DNA of 64,000 bases, taken from the NCBI RefSeq assembly GCF_003259255.1, contig NZ_QGOL01000002.1:496001-560000 (forward strand), given 5' to 3'. This stretch comes from Algoriphagus litoralis (lineage in GTDB: Bacteria; Bacteroidota; Bacteroidia; Cytophagales; Cyclobacteriaceae). The position numbers and the translations under genes are program-made. Positions 40,943 through 48,625 of the stretch are shown in pieces. Position 1 is the stretch's first letter; every line of letters starts with the position of its first letter. The notes below the pieces were generated by a model, which worked only from the letters and a program-made list of their open reading frames with translations, made no database searches and was not told the origin of the DNA.

Positions 40943-40950
40943 TATCTTTG
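40943..40950 (+). promoter_or_regulatory. -7 box (TATCTTTG) of the MutS-like gene
   Basis: A full TAnnTTTG match ends only 3 bp before the ATG at 40954. TTG at 40924-40926 is a possible -33 element. The mRNA would begin at or very close to the start codon. Confidence 0.5.
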
Positions 40951-40953
40951 CTC

Positions 40954-42714
40954 ATGATTGATTTTCAGACTGAGCAAATTCCTGAAAAGCTCAAAGCCCT
41001 TAGAAGCCAAAGTTCAACCCTGAGTATTTTTCGACTGCTTACATTCTTTGGAATGGGAGCTTTGCTGGTCTTAGGCCTAGCTGAAAGTTCTCTATTGCTG
41101 ATTCCTGCCGCCATTGCAATCGGGGGATTTGTCAAACTAATCCAGCGCACGAATGCGCTCAAAGATCAGGAGAAGGTTTATTTGGCATTGTTGAAAATGC
41201 AGGAAAATCAAATCCTCCGTGAAAACAGAAGGCTGGAACTCTTGGATTCGGGAGCTGAATTTTCAGATAAAAATCACCCTTTTTCCGGTGATTTGGATCT
41301 TTTTGGCAGTCATTCGCTTTTTCAATTGCTGAATCACACTACTTCTGCATCGGGAAAAAGTAAGCTTGCCGATTTGATGAAAAGTCACTTTGATCCACAA
41401 GCTTCGCAGTCCAGAGCTGAAGCAGTGGCAGAGCTTTCCCAGAAAAAAGAATTTTTGAATGCGATGGAAGCTGTGGGATTGGCATTCCAAAAAGACGAGA
41501 AACCGACCCAAACGTGGATTCAATGGTTGGAAAAGGTGGAAAAGGTCTCCGCATTTCACTACGTTTTGGCTTTTACGGGTCCTGTAGGGGGGATTACCAT
41601 GTTACTATTGATTTTTCTTGGAATTGTACCTGAGGCTGTATTGGGGCTTTGGATTCTGCTTGGTCTGGGTTTTTTAAGTCGAGTTTTCAATCCGCTCAAG
41701 GAGGCAGCAGAGTCTATTCCATCCGCATCCATGCTGAAGTCCTATCGTATCCGATCCCGTCAGATCGAAGAAGAGAACTTTTCGGCTCAAGCATTGGTGG
41801 AGGAAAGGCAGATTTTTACTCAACCTTCTTCTACTATTTCCGCTCAGTTGGAGGAATTGGACAATCTTGGACTTTGGGCGCAGAACAGGATCAACTTACT
41901 TTACCTCCCGATCAATTTGCTGCTCTGGACCGACTTTTTCCTTTTTACGCGTTTGATCAAATGGAAGCAGAAAGTCGGATCATCACTTGGCCACTTGCCA
42001 CAAACGCTGGAAAATTGGGAAGTTTGGGTGTCTTTGGGTGCTTTTGAATCACAACTCGAGGGAAATGGAACTGTAGTATGGGCCAAAGAACATACTCTTG
42101 CAGCTGAAGCACTTGCACACCCGCTGATCTTGCAGGGAAAAGCAATCGCCAACTCGATTGAGTTTGATGCTGAAAACCGATTGGTCCTACTTACCGGGGC
42201 AAATATGAGCGGGAAGACGACCTTTATGCGGACTTTGGGGATCAACTGTGTCCTTGCTAATTTGGGATTGAGCCCGTTTGGCAGTAGCCTTACTTTAGGA
42301 CCGATTCAGCTCTATACCAGCATGCGCAATTCGGACAATCTTGGAGAAAGTGTCAGTTCATTTTACGCAGAGCTCAGTCGGATCAAAACCCTGATCAAGC
42401 GACTGGAATCGGGAGAAACGTTGTTTTTTCTCTTGGATGAAATTCTAAAAGGCACCAATACCCAAGACAGGATTTCAGGTTCGGAGGCATTGATCCGGCA
42501 AATTCTTCAGACAAATGGACTTGGCATCATCAGCACACATGATATAGAATTAGCCGAATTGCAACAAAGTGTGGAAAAAGTCCACAATTATTCGTTTCAT
42601 TCTGAGATTATGGATCAATCCATAAACTTTGATTATAAAATAAAAAAAGGCCCCTGTCCTAGCTTCAATGCCCATAAACTGATGGAGTTGATGGGGATAA
42701 GATTTAGACAATAG
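40954..42714 (+). CDS. Membrane-anchored MutS-like ATPase
   Basis: This 586-residue protein has a C-terminal MutS domain V ATPase: Walker A GANMSGKTT (residues 415-423), DEILKGTNTQ as Walker B region, and ISTHD. The N-terminal mismatch-binding domains of MutS are absent. Instead there are membrane helices near residues 23-60 and a second group near 205-245, so it is probably anchored with the ATPase in the cytoplasm. Relatives are widespread in Bacteroidota but their job is unknown. ATG 40954 is used. Divergent from the metallochaperone operon. Confidence 0.88.
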   Translation: MIDFQTEQIPEKLKALRSQSSTLSIFRLLTFFGMGALLVLGLAESSLLLIPAAIAIGGFVKLIQRTNALKDQEKVYLALLKMQENQILRENRRLELLDSGAEFSDKNHPFSGDLDLFGSHSLFQLLNHTTSASGKSKLADLMKSHFDPQASQSRAEAVAELSQKKEFLNAMEAVGLAFQKDEKPTQTWIQWLEKVEKVSAFHYVLAFTGPVGGITMLLLIFLGIVPEAVLGLWILLGLGFLSRVFNPLKEAAESIPSASMLKSYRIRSRQIEEENFSAQALVEERQIFTQPSSTISAQLEELDNLGLWAQNRINLLYLPINLLLWTDFFLFTRLIKWKQKVGSSLGHLPQTLENWEVWVSLGAFESQLEGNGTVVWAKEHTLAAEALAHPLILQGKAIANSIEFDAENRLVLLTGANMSGKTTFMRTLGINCVLANLGLSPFGSSLTLGPIQLYTSMRNSDNLGESVSSFYAELSRIKTLIKRLESGETLFFLLDEILKGTNTQDRISGSEALIRQILQTNGLGIISTHDIELAELQQSVEKVHNYSFHSEIMDQSINFDYKIKKGPCPSFNAHKLMELMGIRFRQ

Positions 42715-42779
42715 TATGATTTGGCATTTTGATTGACTTCTAACAGGAAATCAATTGTTTAACTAAATCAAAAAAAATC

Positions 42780-42932
42780 ATGAATTCTTTATTGTATCTA
42801 ATCGCAGTTATTTTGGTTATTGGATGGTTGTTGGGTGTATTTGTATATAGTGTTGGAGGACTTATCCACATTCTACTCGTTTTGGCAGTAGTGTCGATCT
42901 TGATTCGAGTCATCAGCGGGAGACGGGTCTGA
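42780..42932 (+). CDS. 50-residue lmo0937-type membrane protein
   Basis: This small gene encodes 50 residues with two hydrophobic helices (LLYLIAVILVIGWLLGVFV and LIHILLVLAVVSILIRVI) joined by a short Gly-rich turn. It ends with SGRRV. The layout and motif match the lmo0937 family of tiny membrane proteins, often stress-induced. It lies 65 bp after the MutS-like gene and 76 bp before purK. Function unknown. Confidence 0.8.
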   Translation: MNSLLYLIAVILVIGWLLGVFVYSVGGLIHILLVLAVVSILIRVISGRRV

Positions 42933-42992
42933 CCCTTATTCTGATATTCTGAGGTATCCGCCTCGACTGTGCTCCATTCTCTGAGAATCTGT

Positions 42993-43000
42993 TAATTTTG
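42993..43000 (+). promoter_or_regulatory. -7 box (TAATTTTG) upstream of purK
   Basis: A full TAnnTTTG match ends 8 bp before the purK ATG. No clear TTG -33 element is seen at the right distance. If it is used, the purK mRNA has almost no leader. Confidence 0.4.
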
Positions 43001-43008
43001 GTCTCGAT

Positions 43009-44154
43009 ATGGCCAAATCATCACAACATCAGATTCTCGGAGTATTGGGCGGAGGACAATTGGGCCGAATGCTCATACAGTCCGCCATCAATTACAATCA
43101 GGACATCCACATTCTAGACCCGGATCCCAATGCTCCCTGTAGGGATATTGCACAGCATTTTGCGGTTGGGTCGCTCAAGGATTTTGAAACAGTCTATACC
43201 TTTGGGCAAAACTGCGATGTCATCACCGTGGAGATTGAGGCAGTCAATACAGCTGCTCTTCAAAAATTAGCCGAAGAGGGCAAGAGCGTATATCCGCAGC
43301 CTCACATTCTCAAATTAATTCAGGACAAGCGCGAGCAAAAGCAATTTTATCAGCTGCATGGGATTCCCACAGCTGATTTTGTTTTGACTGAAAATAAGGC
43401 CGATGTCATCGCAAAAAAAGACTTTTTGCCAGCAGTAAATAAGCTTGGAAAAGAAGGCTATGACGGTCGAGGAGTGCAGATTTTGCGTAGTGAAGCAGAT
43501 TTGGATAATGCATTTGACGCTCCGGGACTCTTGGAAAAACTCATCGATTTTGACAAAGAAATCGCAGTGACGGTAGCCAGGAACCAAAGGGGTGACCTGA
43601 TCGCCTATCCTGCGGTAGAGTGTGCATTTCACCCGACGGCCAATTTGGTGGAATTCCTTTTTGCGCCAGCGGAAATCTCTGCAGAAATAGAAGCTAAAGC
43701 ACAGGAAATCGCCAAAGAAGTCATCCTGAAGCTAGACATGGTCGGAATCCTTGCAGTTGAGCTTTTTGTGACAAAGTCCGGGGCGGTTTTAGTCAACGAA
43801 ATCGCTCCTCGACCGCACAACAGTGGTCATCATACGATAGAAGCGAACTTTACTTCCCAATTTGAGCAGCACTTGCGTGCAGTGATGAACTGGCCGCTTG
43901 GCAATCCAGATCTGAGATGTCCCGCAGCAATGATTAATCTGCTGGGTGAAGATGGTTTCTCTGGTCCTGCAGTAGTGGAGGGTATGGAAGAAGCACTTTC
44001 AGAAAAAGGCGTGTACATTCATCTCTATGGCAAAAAATTAACCAAACCTTTCCGAAAAATGGGCCATGTGACCATTTTGGACGAAAACATAAACGCCTTG
44101 AAATCCAAAGCACATCGAATCAAAGAATTGATCAAAATCAAATCCACTCCATGA
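43009..44154 (+). CDS. purK: 5-(carboxyamino)imidazole ribonucleotide synthase
   Basis: This 381-residue ATP-grasp enzyme makes N5-carboxyaminoimidazole ribonucleotide from AIR, bicarbonate and ATP in purine synthesis. The N-terminal motif LGVLGGGQLGRML, the ATP-grasp phrases KLGKEGYDGRGVQI and LEKLIDFDKEIAV, and the metal site VNEIAPRPHNSGHHT are all clear. Length is normal. Its stop overlaps the purE start (ATGA), so the two are translationally coupled and act in sequence. Confidence 0.97.
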   Translation: MAKSSQHQILGVLGGGQLGRMLIQSAINYNQDIHILDPDPNAPCRDIAQHFAVGSLKDFETVYTFGQNCDVITVEIEAVNTAALQKLAEEGKSVYPQPHILKLIQDKREQKQFYQLHGIPTADFVLTENKADVIAKKDFLPAVNKLGKEGYDGRGVQILRSEADLDNAFDAPGLLEKLIDFDKEIAVTVARNQRGDLIAYPAVECAFHPTANLVEFLFAPAEISAEIEAKAQEIAKEVILKLDMVGILAVELFVTKSGAVLVNEIAPRPHNSGHHTIEANFTSQFEQHLRAVMNWPLGNPDLRCPAAMINLLGEDGFSGPAVVEGMEEALSEKGVYIHLYGKKLTKPFRKMGHVTILDENINALKSKAHRIKELIKIKSTP

Positions 44155-44666
44155 ACCCACAAGTAGGAATAATCATGGGAAGTCAATCCGATCTTCCTAT
44201 CATGGCCGAAGCGGCTCAGTTTCTCGAAGAACTCGGCATCGCGTACGAGTTGACGGTAGTATCCGCCCATCGGACCCCGCAGCGAATGATTGACTATGCG
44301 CATTCTGCGAGAGAGCGAGGAATCAAAGTCATCGTAGCGGGTGCTGGAGGAGCTGCGCATCTTCCGGGAATGGTCGCTTCTTTGACAAGTTTGCCTGTGA
44401 TCGGAGTGCCTGTGAAAAGCTCGAATTCGATTGACGGCTGGGATAGTATTTTGTCCATTTTGCAGATGCCAAGTGGGATTCCCGTAGCGACAGTTGCCTT
44501 GAATGGAGGTAAAAATGCCGGGATTTTAGCCGCTTCGATTGTTGGAGCTTTTGACGAAGAAGTAGGGAAAAAGATGGATGCCTTCAAAACTGGACTTCGG
44601 GAAAAAGTGGAAGAATCCGCTGCTCAGATCGAGGAAAAGGGCTGGAAAGCGATGCTCAAAAAATGA
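44151..44666 (+). CDS. purE: N5-carboxyaminoimidazole ribonucleotide mutase
   Basis: This 171-residue class I PurE converts N5-CAIR to CAIR. The active site loop MGSQSDLP, the catalytic His in VVSAHRTPQRM and the Gly-rich AGAGGAAHLPGM are all present. It starts within the purK stop codon and forms a two-gene operon with it. The presence of purK confirms the two-step bacterial route. Confidence 0.97.
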   Translation: MNPQVGIIMGSQSDLPIMAEAAQFLEELGIAYELTVVSAHRTPQRMIDYAHSARERGIKVIVAGAGGAAHLPGMVASLTSLPVIGVPVKSSNSIDGWDSILSILQMPSGIPVATVALNGGKNAGILAASIVGAFDEEVGKKMDAFKTGLREKVEESAAQIEEKGWKAMLKK

Positions 44667-44735
44667 TTTGAGATTTGAAAATCAAAATTTGAAATTCGGT
44701 CCACCTTGGATATTTCAGCAATTTCAAATCTCAAA
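44667..44735. repeat. AT-rich inverted repeat after purE
   Basis: A perfect 14-bp inverted repeat (TTTGAGATTTGAAA at 44667-44680 and its complement at 44722-44735) begins right after the purE stop codon. Shorter copies of 'TTTGAAATT' lie between the arms. It can form a long hairpin in mRNA and may be a dispersed repeat. Confidence 0.6.
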
Positions 44736-44758
44736 CTTCTAATTTCAAATTCTCAACA

Positions 44759-44908
44759 ATGAATTGGCACAAGCCCATCAAATTCAAAATCGGTGATGTG
44801 GACTGGGAAATGCCCCTTTCCACACTGCTATTGCTGATTTTTTTGACCTTGATTCTGATGGCTGGAGGTGCTTGGTTGGGTTTTCGTTTTGGCTCAGGAC
44901 AGCTTTAA
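44759..44908 (+). CDS. 49-residue membrane protein
   Basis: This short frame encodes 49 residues: a polar start (MNWHKPIKFKIGDVDWEMPL), one membrane helix (about residues 20-37) and a short tail ending FRFGSGQL. The amphipathic start and single helix support a real small membrane protein. It lies 92 bp after purE and ends 20 bp before the first fic operator. No family is recognised. Confidence 0.55.
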   Translation: MNWHKPIKFKIGDVDWEMPLSTLLLLIFLTLILMAGGAWLGFRFGSGQL

Positions 44909-44927
44909 ATTCAATTATCTAAATTAG

Positions 44928-44956
44928 TGAGCCGATTAGTAATCCTAATCGGCTCA
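44928..44956. promoter_or_regulatory. Palindromic operator copy 1 upstream of fic
   Basis: A 29-bp element with arms TGAGCCGATTAG and CTAATCGGCTCA around a 5-bp centre. The arms are perfectly complementary over 12 bp. First of three copies. Confidence 0.75.
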
Positions 44957-44972
44957 TATTTTTTTATATTTA

Positions 44973-45001
44973 TGAGCCGAATAAGTTTATTAATCGGCTC
45001 A
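44973..45001. promoter_or_regulatory. Palindromic operator copy 2 upstream of fic
   Basis: A 29-bp copy of the same element, with outer arms TGAGCCGA and TCGGCTCA and a changed middle. It starts 45 bp after copy 1 and covers the -33 region of the fic promoter. Confidence 0.75.
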
Positions 45002-45010
45002 AAAAATATG

Positions 45011-45018
45011 TATATTTG
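45011..45018 (+). promoter_or_regulatory. -7 box (TATATTTG) of fic
   Basis: A full TAnnTTTG match 26 bp before the fic ATG. It lies between operator copies 2 and 3 and its last two bases are the first two of copy 3. No clear TTG element is seen at -33, which is inside copy 2. Confidence 0.55.
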
Positions 45019-45045
45019 AGCCGAATAAGAAATCTAATCGGCTCA
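45017..45045. promoter_or_regulatory. Palindromic operator copy 3 touching the fic start codon
   Basis: A 29-bp copy with outer arms TGAGCCGA and TCGGCTCA. It starts 44 bp after copy 2, and its last base is the A of the fic ATG. It can act as DNA operator or, once transcribed, as an mRNA hairpin just before the start codon. Confidence 0.75.
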
Positions 45046-46169
45046 TGAGCTATAATTGGCAACAGGAAGGCTGGCCGGAATTTGAGTTTACCCCGGGAAT
45101 TCTGGAGGATTTCCAACTCAAGTTTCTGCTGAAATCCGGGCAATCCAGTGGACGGTTTTCCGGAATTAACGAAGCGAAGAAAGACCAACTTCTTGTGGAC
45201 ATTCTCTTGTCTGAGGCCATAAAAACTTCAGCCATCGAAGGGGAATTCCTCAGCCGAGTCGATGTCATGTCTTCCCTCAAAAAGAACCTTGGCATCCATG
45301 AGGAGCAGCCTCGATTAGTCAAAGATCATCGGGCCAAGGGTATCGCCAAGCTGATGGTCGCAGTCCGTCAAACATGGAGCGAGCCACTGAGCGAGTCCAT
45401 CCTTTTCTCCTGGCATGGCATGCTCATGGAGGGTAATCGATACATTCAGGCAGGGAAATGGCGATCCGGATCGGAGCCGATGCAGGTGGTCTCAGGGGCT
45501 TTGGGCAAAGAAATTGTTCATTTCGAAGCACCACCTTCTGTGCAAGTTCCAGAGGAAATGAATCGATTCATTGCATGGTTTAATGCCACGAGTCCTGATA
45601 GTGAAAAGGCTATTCGAAATCCGATTTTGCGGGCCGCATTGGTTCATTTGTACTTCGAAAGTATTCATCCCTTTGAGGACGGAAACGGCCGAATCGGTCG
45701 GGCCTTGGCCGAAAAAGCCCTTCATCAGGGTGTCGATCAACCGATTTTAATCAGCTTGTCTCAAGTCATAGAATCGAAGCGCCAACTGTATTACGATCAA
45801 CTCAAGCAAGCCCAGCGCAGTCTTCGAGTAGATTCTTGGTTGGGCTATTTTGCCGATGTGGTGATGAAAGCGCAGGAAAATGCTGAAGAACTGATTGAGT
45901 TTTCACTTCAGAAAACCAAACTGTTTGATGCATTTGGGAAGGAATTGAATGAGCGGGAACTGAAAGTCCTGAATCGGATGCTGGACGAAGGTCCTGGTGG
46001 ATTTGAAGGGGGCATGAACGCCAAAAAGTACATGTCGCTGACTGGAGCTTCCAAAGCCACCGCCACCCGAGATCTGCAGCATTTGCGGGATTTGGGGATT
46101 TTTGTGGCTGAAGGAGGAGGAAGAAGCGTGACTTATCAAGTCAAATTAAATTTTAAAAACAACTCATGA
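45045..46169 (+). CDS. Fic-family AMP transferase with N-terminal inhibitory helix and C-terminal winged helix
   Basis: This 374-residue protein carries the Fic catalytic motif HPFEDGNGRIGR (residues 208-219), which transfers AMP from ATP to a target protein hydroxyl. An N-terminal DUF4172-type domain contains the inhibitory motif TSAIEG (Thr61 to Gly66, with Glu65 expected to block ATP placement), so it is an intrinsically inhibited class II enzyme. The C-terminal part (about 300-374, MNAKKYMSLTGASKATATRD and on) is a winged helix. Three palindromes precede the gene, so autoregulation through this winged helix is plausible. It overlaps the M20 gene by 4 bp. Confidence 0.93.
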   Translation: MSYNWQQEGWPEFEFTPGILEDFQLKFLLKSGQSSGRFSGINEAKKDQLLVDILLSEAIKTSAIEGEFLSRVDVMSSLKKNLGIHEEQPRLVKDHRAKGIAKLMVAVRQTWSEPLSESILFSWHGMLMEGNRYIQAGKWRSGSEPMQVVSGALGKEIVHFEAPPSVQVPEEMNRFIAWFNATSPDSEKAIRNPILRAALVHLYFESIHPFEDGNGRIGRALAEKALHQGVDQPILISLSQVIESKRQLYYDQLKQAQRSLRVDSWLGYFADVVMKAQENAEELIEFSLQKTKLFDAFGKELNERELKVLNRMLDEGPGGFEGGMNAKKYMSLTGASKATATRDLQHLRDLGIFVAEGGGRSVTYQVKLNFKNNS

Positions 46170-47278
46170 ACAACCTAATCCAACTCCGACATACGCTTCA
46201 TCAATTTCCCGAAATCGCTTTGGAAGAAAGCCAAACTGCTCAGCGGATTTTGGAATTTTTTGTTCCATTTAAACCGGATCAGGTTTTTGAAAAGTTGGGA
46301 GGAACGGGATTGGCTTTTGTCTATAAAGGGAAAAAGCCCGGAAAGCGTATTCTTTTTAGATGTGAATTGGATGGATTGCCTATCGAAGATTTAAAGAAAA
46401 CTGACCACCAAAGTCAGATTCCGGGTAAAGGCCATCTCTGCGGACACGATGGACACATGGCGATCATTTGCGGTTTGGGAGAAAAACTCGCCGAAAATCG
46501 CCCCGAAAATGGCGATGTGATTTTGCTTTTTCAGCCAGCTGAAGAGACAGGGGATGGAGCAAAGGCAGTCATGGCAGACCCAAGATTTGAGCAGATCAGG
46601 CCTGATTTTGCTTTTGCGCTACACAATCTCCCTGGGTATCCATTGCATCAAATTGTGATGCGAAGCGGGACTTTTGCGGCTGGAAGCACTGGAATGACCA
46701 TTACGCTGACAGGTAAAACTTCCCATTCCGCACATCCCGATGCCGGAATCAATCCTGCCCAAGCGATTGCAAAACTCATCCAGGAACTGCCTGAATTTCC
46801 GAAACAAGCTTCGGGATTTGCCTTGCTGACCTTGATTCATGCTGAGCTGGGAAGTTTGGCTTTCGGAACAAGTGCCGGAAAGGGAAGTCTGAGTATGACA
46901 CTGCGGGCATTTAATCAACAGGATTTAGACGTATTGATTGAAAAAGTTAAAGCTAAAGCACTTGAGATAGGGGAATCAGAACACTTGAAAGTAGAGTTCA
47001 ACTTTGTGGAGCAGTTTGCTGTCTCGGTCAATGATCCGGATTTGTATTCGGTTGTAGAAAAAGCGGCAAAAAATCAGGGGTTTAACCCTACAGAAAAACC
47101 CGAACCCTTTCGCTGGTCGGAGGATTTTGGTTTGTTTTCGCAGGTTTGCCCTTCATTCCTTTTTGGGCTTGGAGCGGGAGAAAACTGTCCCCAATTGCAT
47201 GAAGGAACCTATGATTTTCCAGATGAATTGATCGAAACGGGAGTTGGGATGTTTTGGGGGATTTTGAAGGAAATCTGA
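46166..47278 (+). CDS. M20-family amidohydrolase
   Basis: This 370-residue metallopeptidase of the M20D group hydrolyses N-acyl amino acids or similar amides. Metal-binding motifs are visible: GHLCGHDGHMAI (Cys and His ligands), QPAEETGDGA with the catalytic and metal Glu, and FALHNLPG. A lid domain follows (about 175-285, SGTFAAGSTGMTITLTG). It is cytoplasmic, with no signal peptide. The start overlaps the fic stop (ATGA), so it is translated with the Fic protein and should share its promoter. It ends at the terminator that is duplicated at 50.7 kb. Confidence 0.92.
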   Translation: MNNLIQLRHTLHQFPEIALEESQTAQRILEFFVPFKPDQVFEKLGGTGLAFVYKGKKPGKRILFRCELDGLPIEDLKKTDHQSQIPGKGHLCGHDGHMAIICGLGEKLAENRPENGDVILLFQPAEETGDGAKAVMADPRFEQIRPDFAFALHNLPGYPLHQIVMRSGTFAAGSTGMTITLTGKTSHSAHPDAGINPAQAIAKLIQELPEFPKQASGFALLTLIHAELGSLAFGTSAGKGSLSMTLRAFNQQDLDVLIEKVKAKALEIGESEHLKVEFNFVEQFAVSVNDPDLYSVVEKAAKNQGFNPTEKPEPFRWSEDFGLFSQVCPSFLFGLGAGENCPQLHEGTYDFPDELIETGVGMFWGILKEI

Positions 47279-47292
47279 CAGGTAGAAGCCAC

Positions 47293-47338
47293 AAAAAAAG
47301 CCCCGAAGGAATTTCCCTCGGGGCTTGTTTTTACTTTT
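47293..47338. repeat. Left copy of 46-bp direct repeat
   Basis: This 46-bp sequence is identical to positions 50676-50721 in the same orientation. It contains the GCCCCGA / TCGGGGC terminator hairpin and its flanking A and T runs. The two copies bracket the toxin, immunity and 159-residue genes. Confidence 0.85.
47298..47326. terminator. Terminator after the M20 gene (in direct repeat)
   Basis: A 9-bp stem AAGCCCCGA / TCGGGGCTT with inner A/T-rich pairing is followed by GTTTTTAC. It ends the fic-M20 transcript and can also act on the minus strand. Confidence 0.85.
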
Positions 47339-47376
47339 GTTTTGGACAGATTGTGTCGCCCGGAATTCTATTTCAA

Positions 47377-47856
47377 TCAGATGACTTCCTTGGTAAAAAA
47401 AGTACACCCTAACTCATACCAGCTTTCACCCTTTTTAACCGGAATTAGCTCAGCCTCTAGGATATCCTCTCCACGATACCCAAATCCAAGAAGCTCACTT
47501 TTTCCCAAAAAAGCTTGAAGCTGTTCCGAGAAGTCGATAGATAATCCATGTTTAATCAAATAGGCACTGGTCAATACTAAGTACCTGGGATCATTGTTCT
47601 CGGGATTGGCAAACTTCAATTGGGCAATCTGTTCAAAGATAGAAATCGGCGGATATTCAGTGCTTTCAACTTCATCACGCTCTTCCAGATCTAGCGGCAT
47701 TTCGGGCAAATTATAGTTCTCAATAAGATAGGTTAGAGCTTCTCGAGCCTGCTCTTCTACAGGCAAATTGGATTCAAATAATTCCGTAGTTTTTTCATTT
47801 AGATTCTGATCGGAATCTACCCATTCCTCCAGACTTGGTGCCTGATTTTCTTGCAT
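47377..47856 (-). CDS. Acidic protein of unknown function in the toxin island
   Basis: This 159-residue protein is strongly acidic (MQENQAPSLEEWVDSDQN at the start, many Glu and Asp throughout) with no signal peptide or membrane helix. The second half carries mixed alpha/beta sequence (YPPISIFEQIAQL, SAYLIKHGLSIDFSEQL). No family is recognised. It is the last gene inside the 46-bp direct repeats, separated from the immunity gene by a hairpin. High acidity is common in immunity proteins, so it may be a second immunity gene, but that is a guess. Confidence 0.65.
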   Translation of the reverse strand: MQENQAPSLEEWVDSDQNLNEKTTELFESNLPVEEQAREALTYLIENYNLPEMPLDLEERDEVESTEYPPISIFEQIAQLKFANPENNDPRYLVLTSAYLIKHGLSIDFSEQLQAFLGKSELLGFGYRGEDILEAELIPVKKGESWYELGCTFFTKEVI

Positions 47857-47876
47857 ATATCAATTAGGTTAAAGAG

Positions 47877-47906
47877 TATCCAGCCCAAAGAATCTTGGGC
47901 TGGATA
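47877..47906 (-). terminator. Hairpin downstream of the immunity gene
   Basis: A 12-bp perfect stem TATCCAGCCCAA / TTGGGCTGGATA with a 6-nt loop lies 6 bp after the stop of the immunity gene. On the minus strand CTCTTTAACC follows, a short T-run. Likely terminator. Confidence 0.7.
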
Positions 47907-47911
47907 CCATT

Positions 47912-48625
47912 TTATTTATAAAACTTTTTGCGAAGTCCATTTGTCCCTCCCCATTCTTCATCAGAAATTTCCAAAGGTTTGAATTCGATTCCTTTGTCCA
48001 TTTTCTGTTTTTGGAGTTCGGTTTTTAACTGTTCTGAAATAATAATGTCAAAAACTCCAAAGCTTCTCATATGTAGAAAAGGCAATGAGCAACTTGGTTT
48101 CATAAATAGTTTAACCGCTCTAATCTTACTTAAATGATTAAGTTTGGCTTTTTCAAATTCTAATTTTTCATTGAGGTTTTGAAACTTTATTTCTTCGAAT
48201 TTTTCTCCAAATTCAATGGGTATTCCATTTTCTTCTTTTTCAACCCAGCCTTCACAGAGTTCAAATATTGACCTATCAAAATCAACCTCATCATCATCAA
48301 ATTGAATAAAATCAGTTATCCAATAGTCATTTAAAGTTTCATTTCCTTGAATTAGCGGGCAGGGTATGTACCTTACGTTTCCTTTTCTATTTTTTTCAAA
48401 GAGTTCTTTACATCTAGAGGAAAGGATTTTTCTGCTTCCCAAATCAGAGGAAGGTAAATAAAAATCTTTCAAATTAGATTTAGCTTTAATGACTTGTTTT
48501 GGAGAATTTCCAATACTTGGAATACCATCAAAATTCATATACCCTATGATGTTTTTTTCTTCTACTTTAAGCTCCCTTTTCGCACGTTCACACATGATTT
48601 GAAGCTGGTAATATTTTATTTCCAT
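47912..48625 (-). CDS. Probable immunity protein (Imm11/DUF1629-like)
   Basis: This 237-residue cytoplasmic protein has no signal peptide. Its C-terminal third (GVFDIIISEQLKTELQKQKM then GIEFKPL) matches the Imm11/DUF1629 immunity pattern, in which such proteins guard against polymorphic toxins. It begins 10 bp inside the end of the toxin gene, so translation is coupled, and it should neutralise the AHH nuclease. It is clearly AT-rich compared with neighbours, as expected for an acquired immunity gene. Family assignment is from memory of the pattern and needs a profile search. Confidence 0.72.
   Translation of the reverse strand: MEIKYYQLQIMCERAKRELKVEEKNIIGYMNFDGIPSIGNSPKQVIKAKSNLKDFYLPSSDLGSRKILSSRCKELFEKNRKGNVRYIPCPLIQGNETLNDYWITDFIQFDDDEVDFDRSIFELCEGWVEKEENGIPIEFGEKFEEIKFQNLNEKLEFEKAKLNHLSKIRAVKLFMKPSCSLPFLHMRSFGVFDIIISEQLKTELQKQKMDKGIEFKPLEISDEEWGGTNGLRKKFYK

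Noticed and set aside
44928..45045. CRISPR or simple tandem repeat
   Set aside because: Only three copies exist, each is an inverted repeat, and they align with promoter elements, so operator sites are a better reading.
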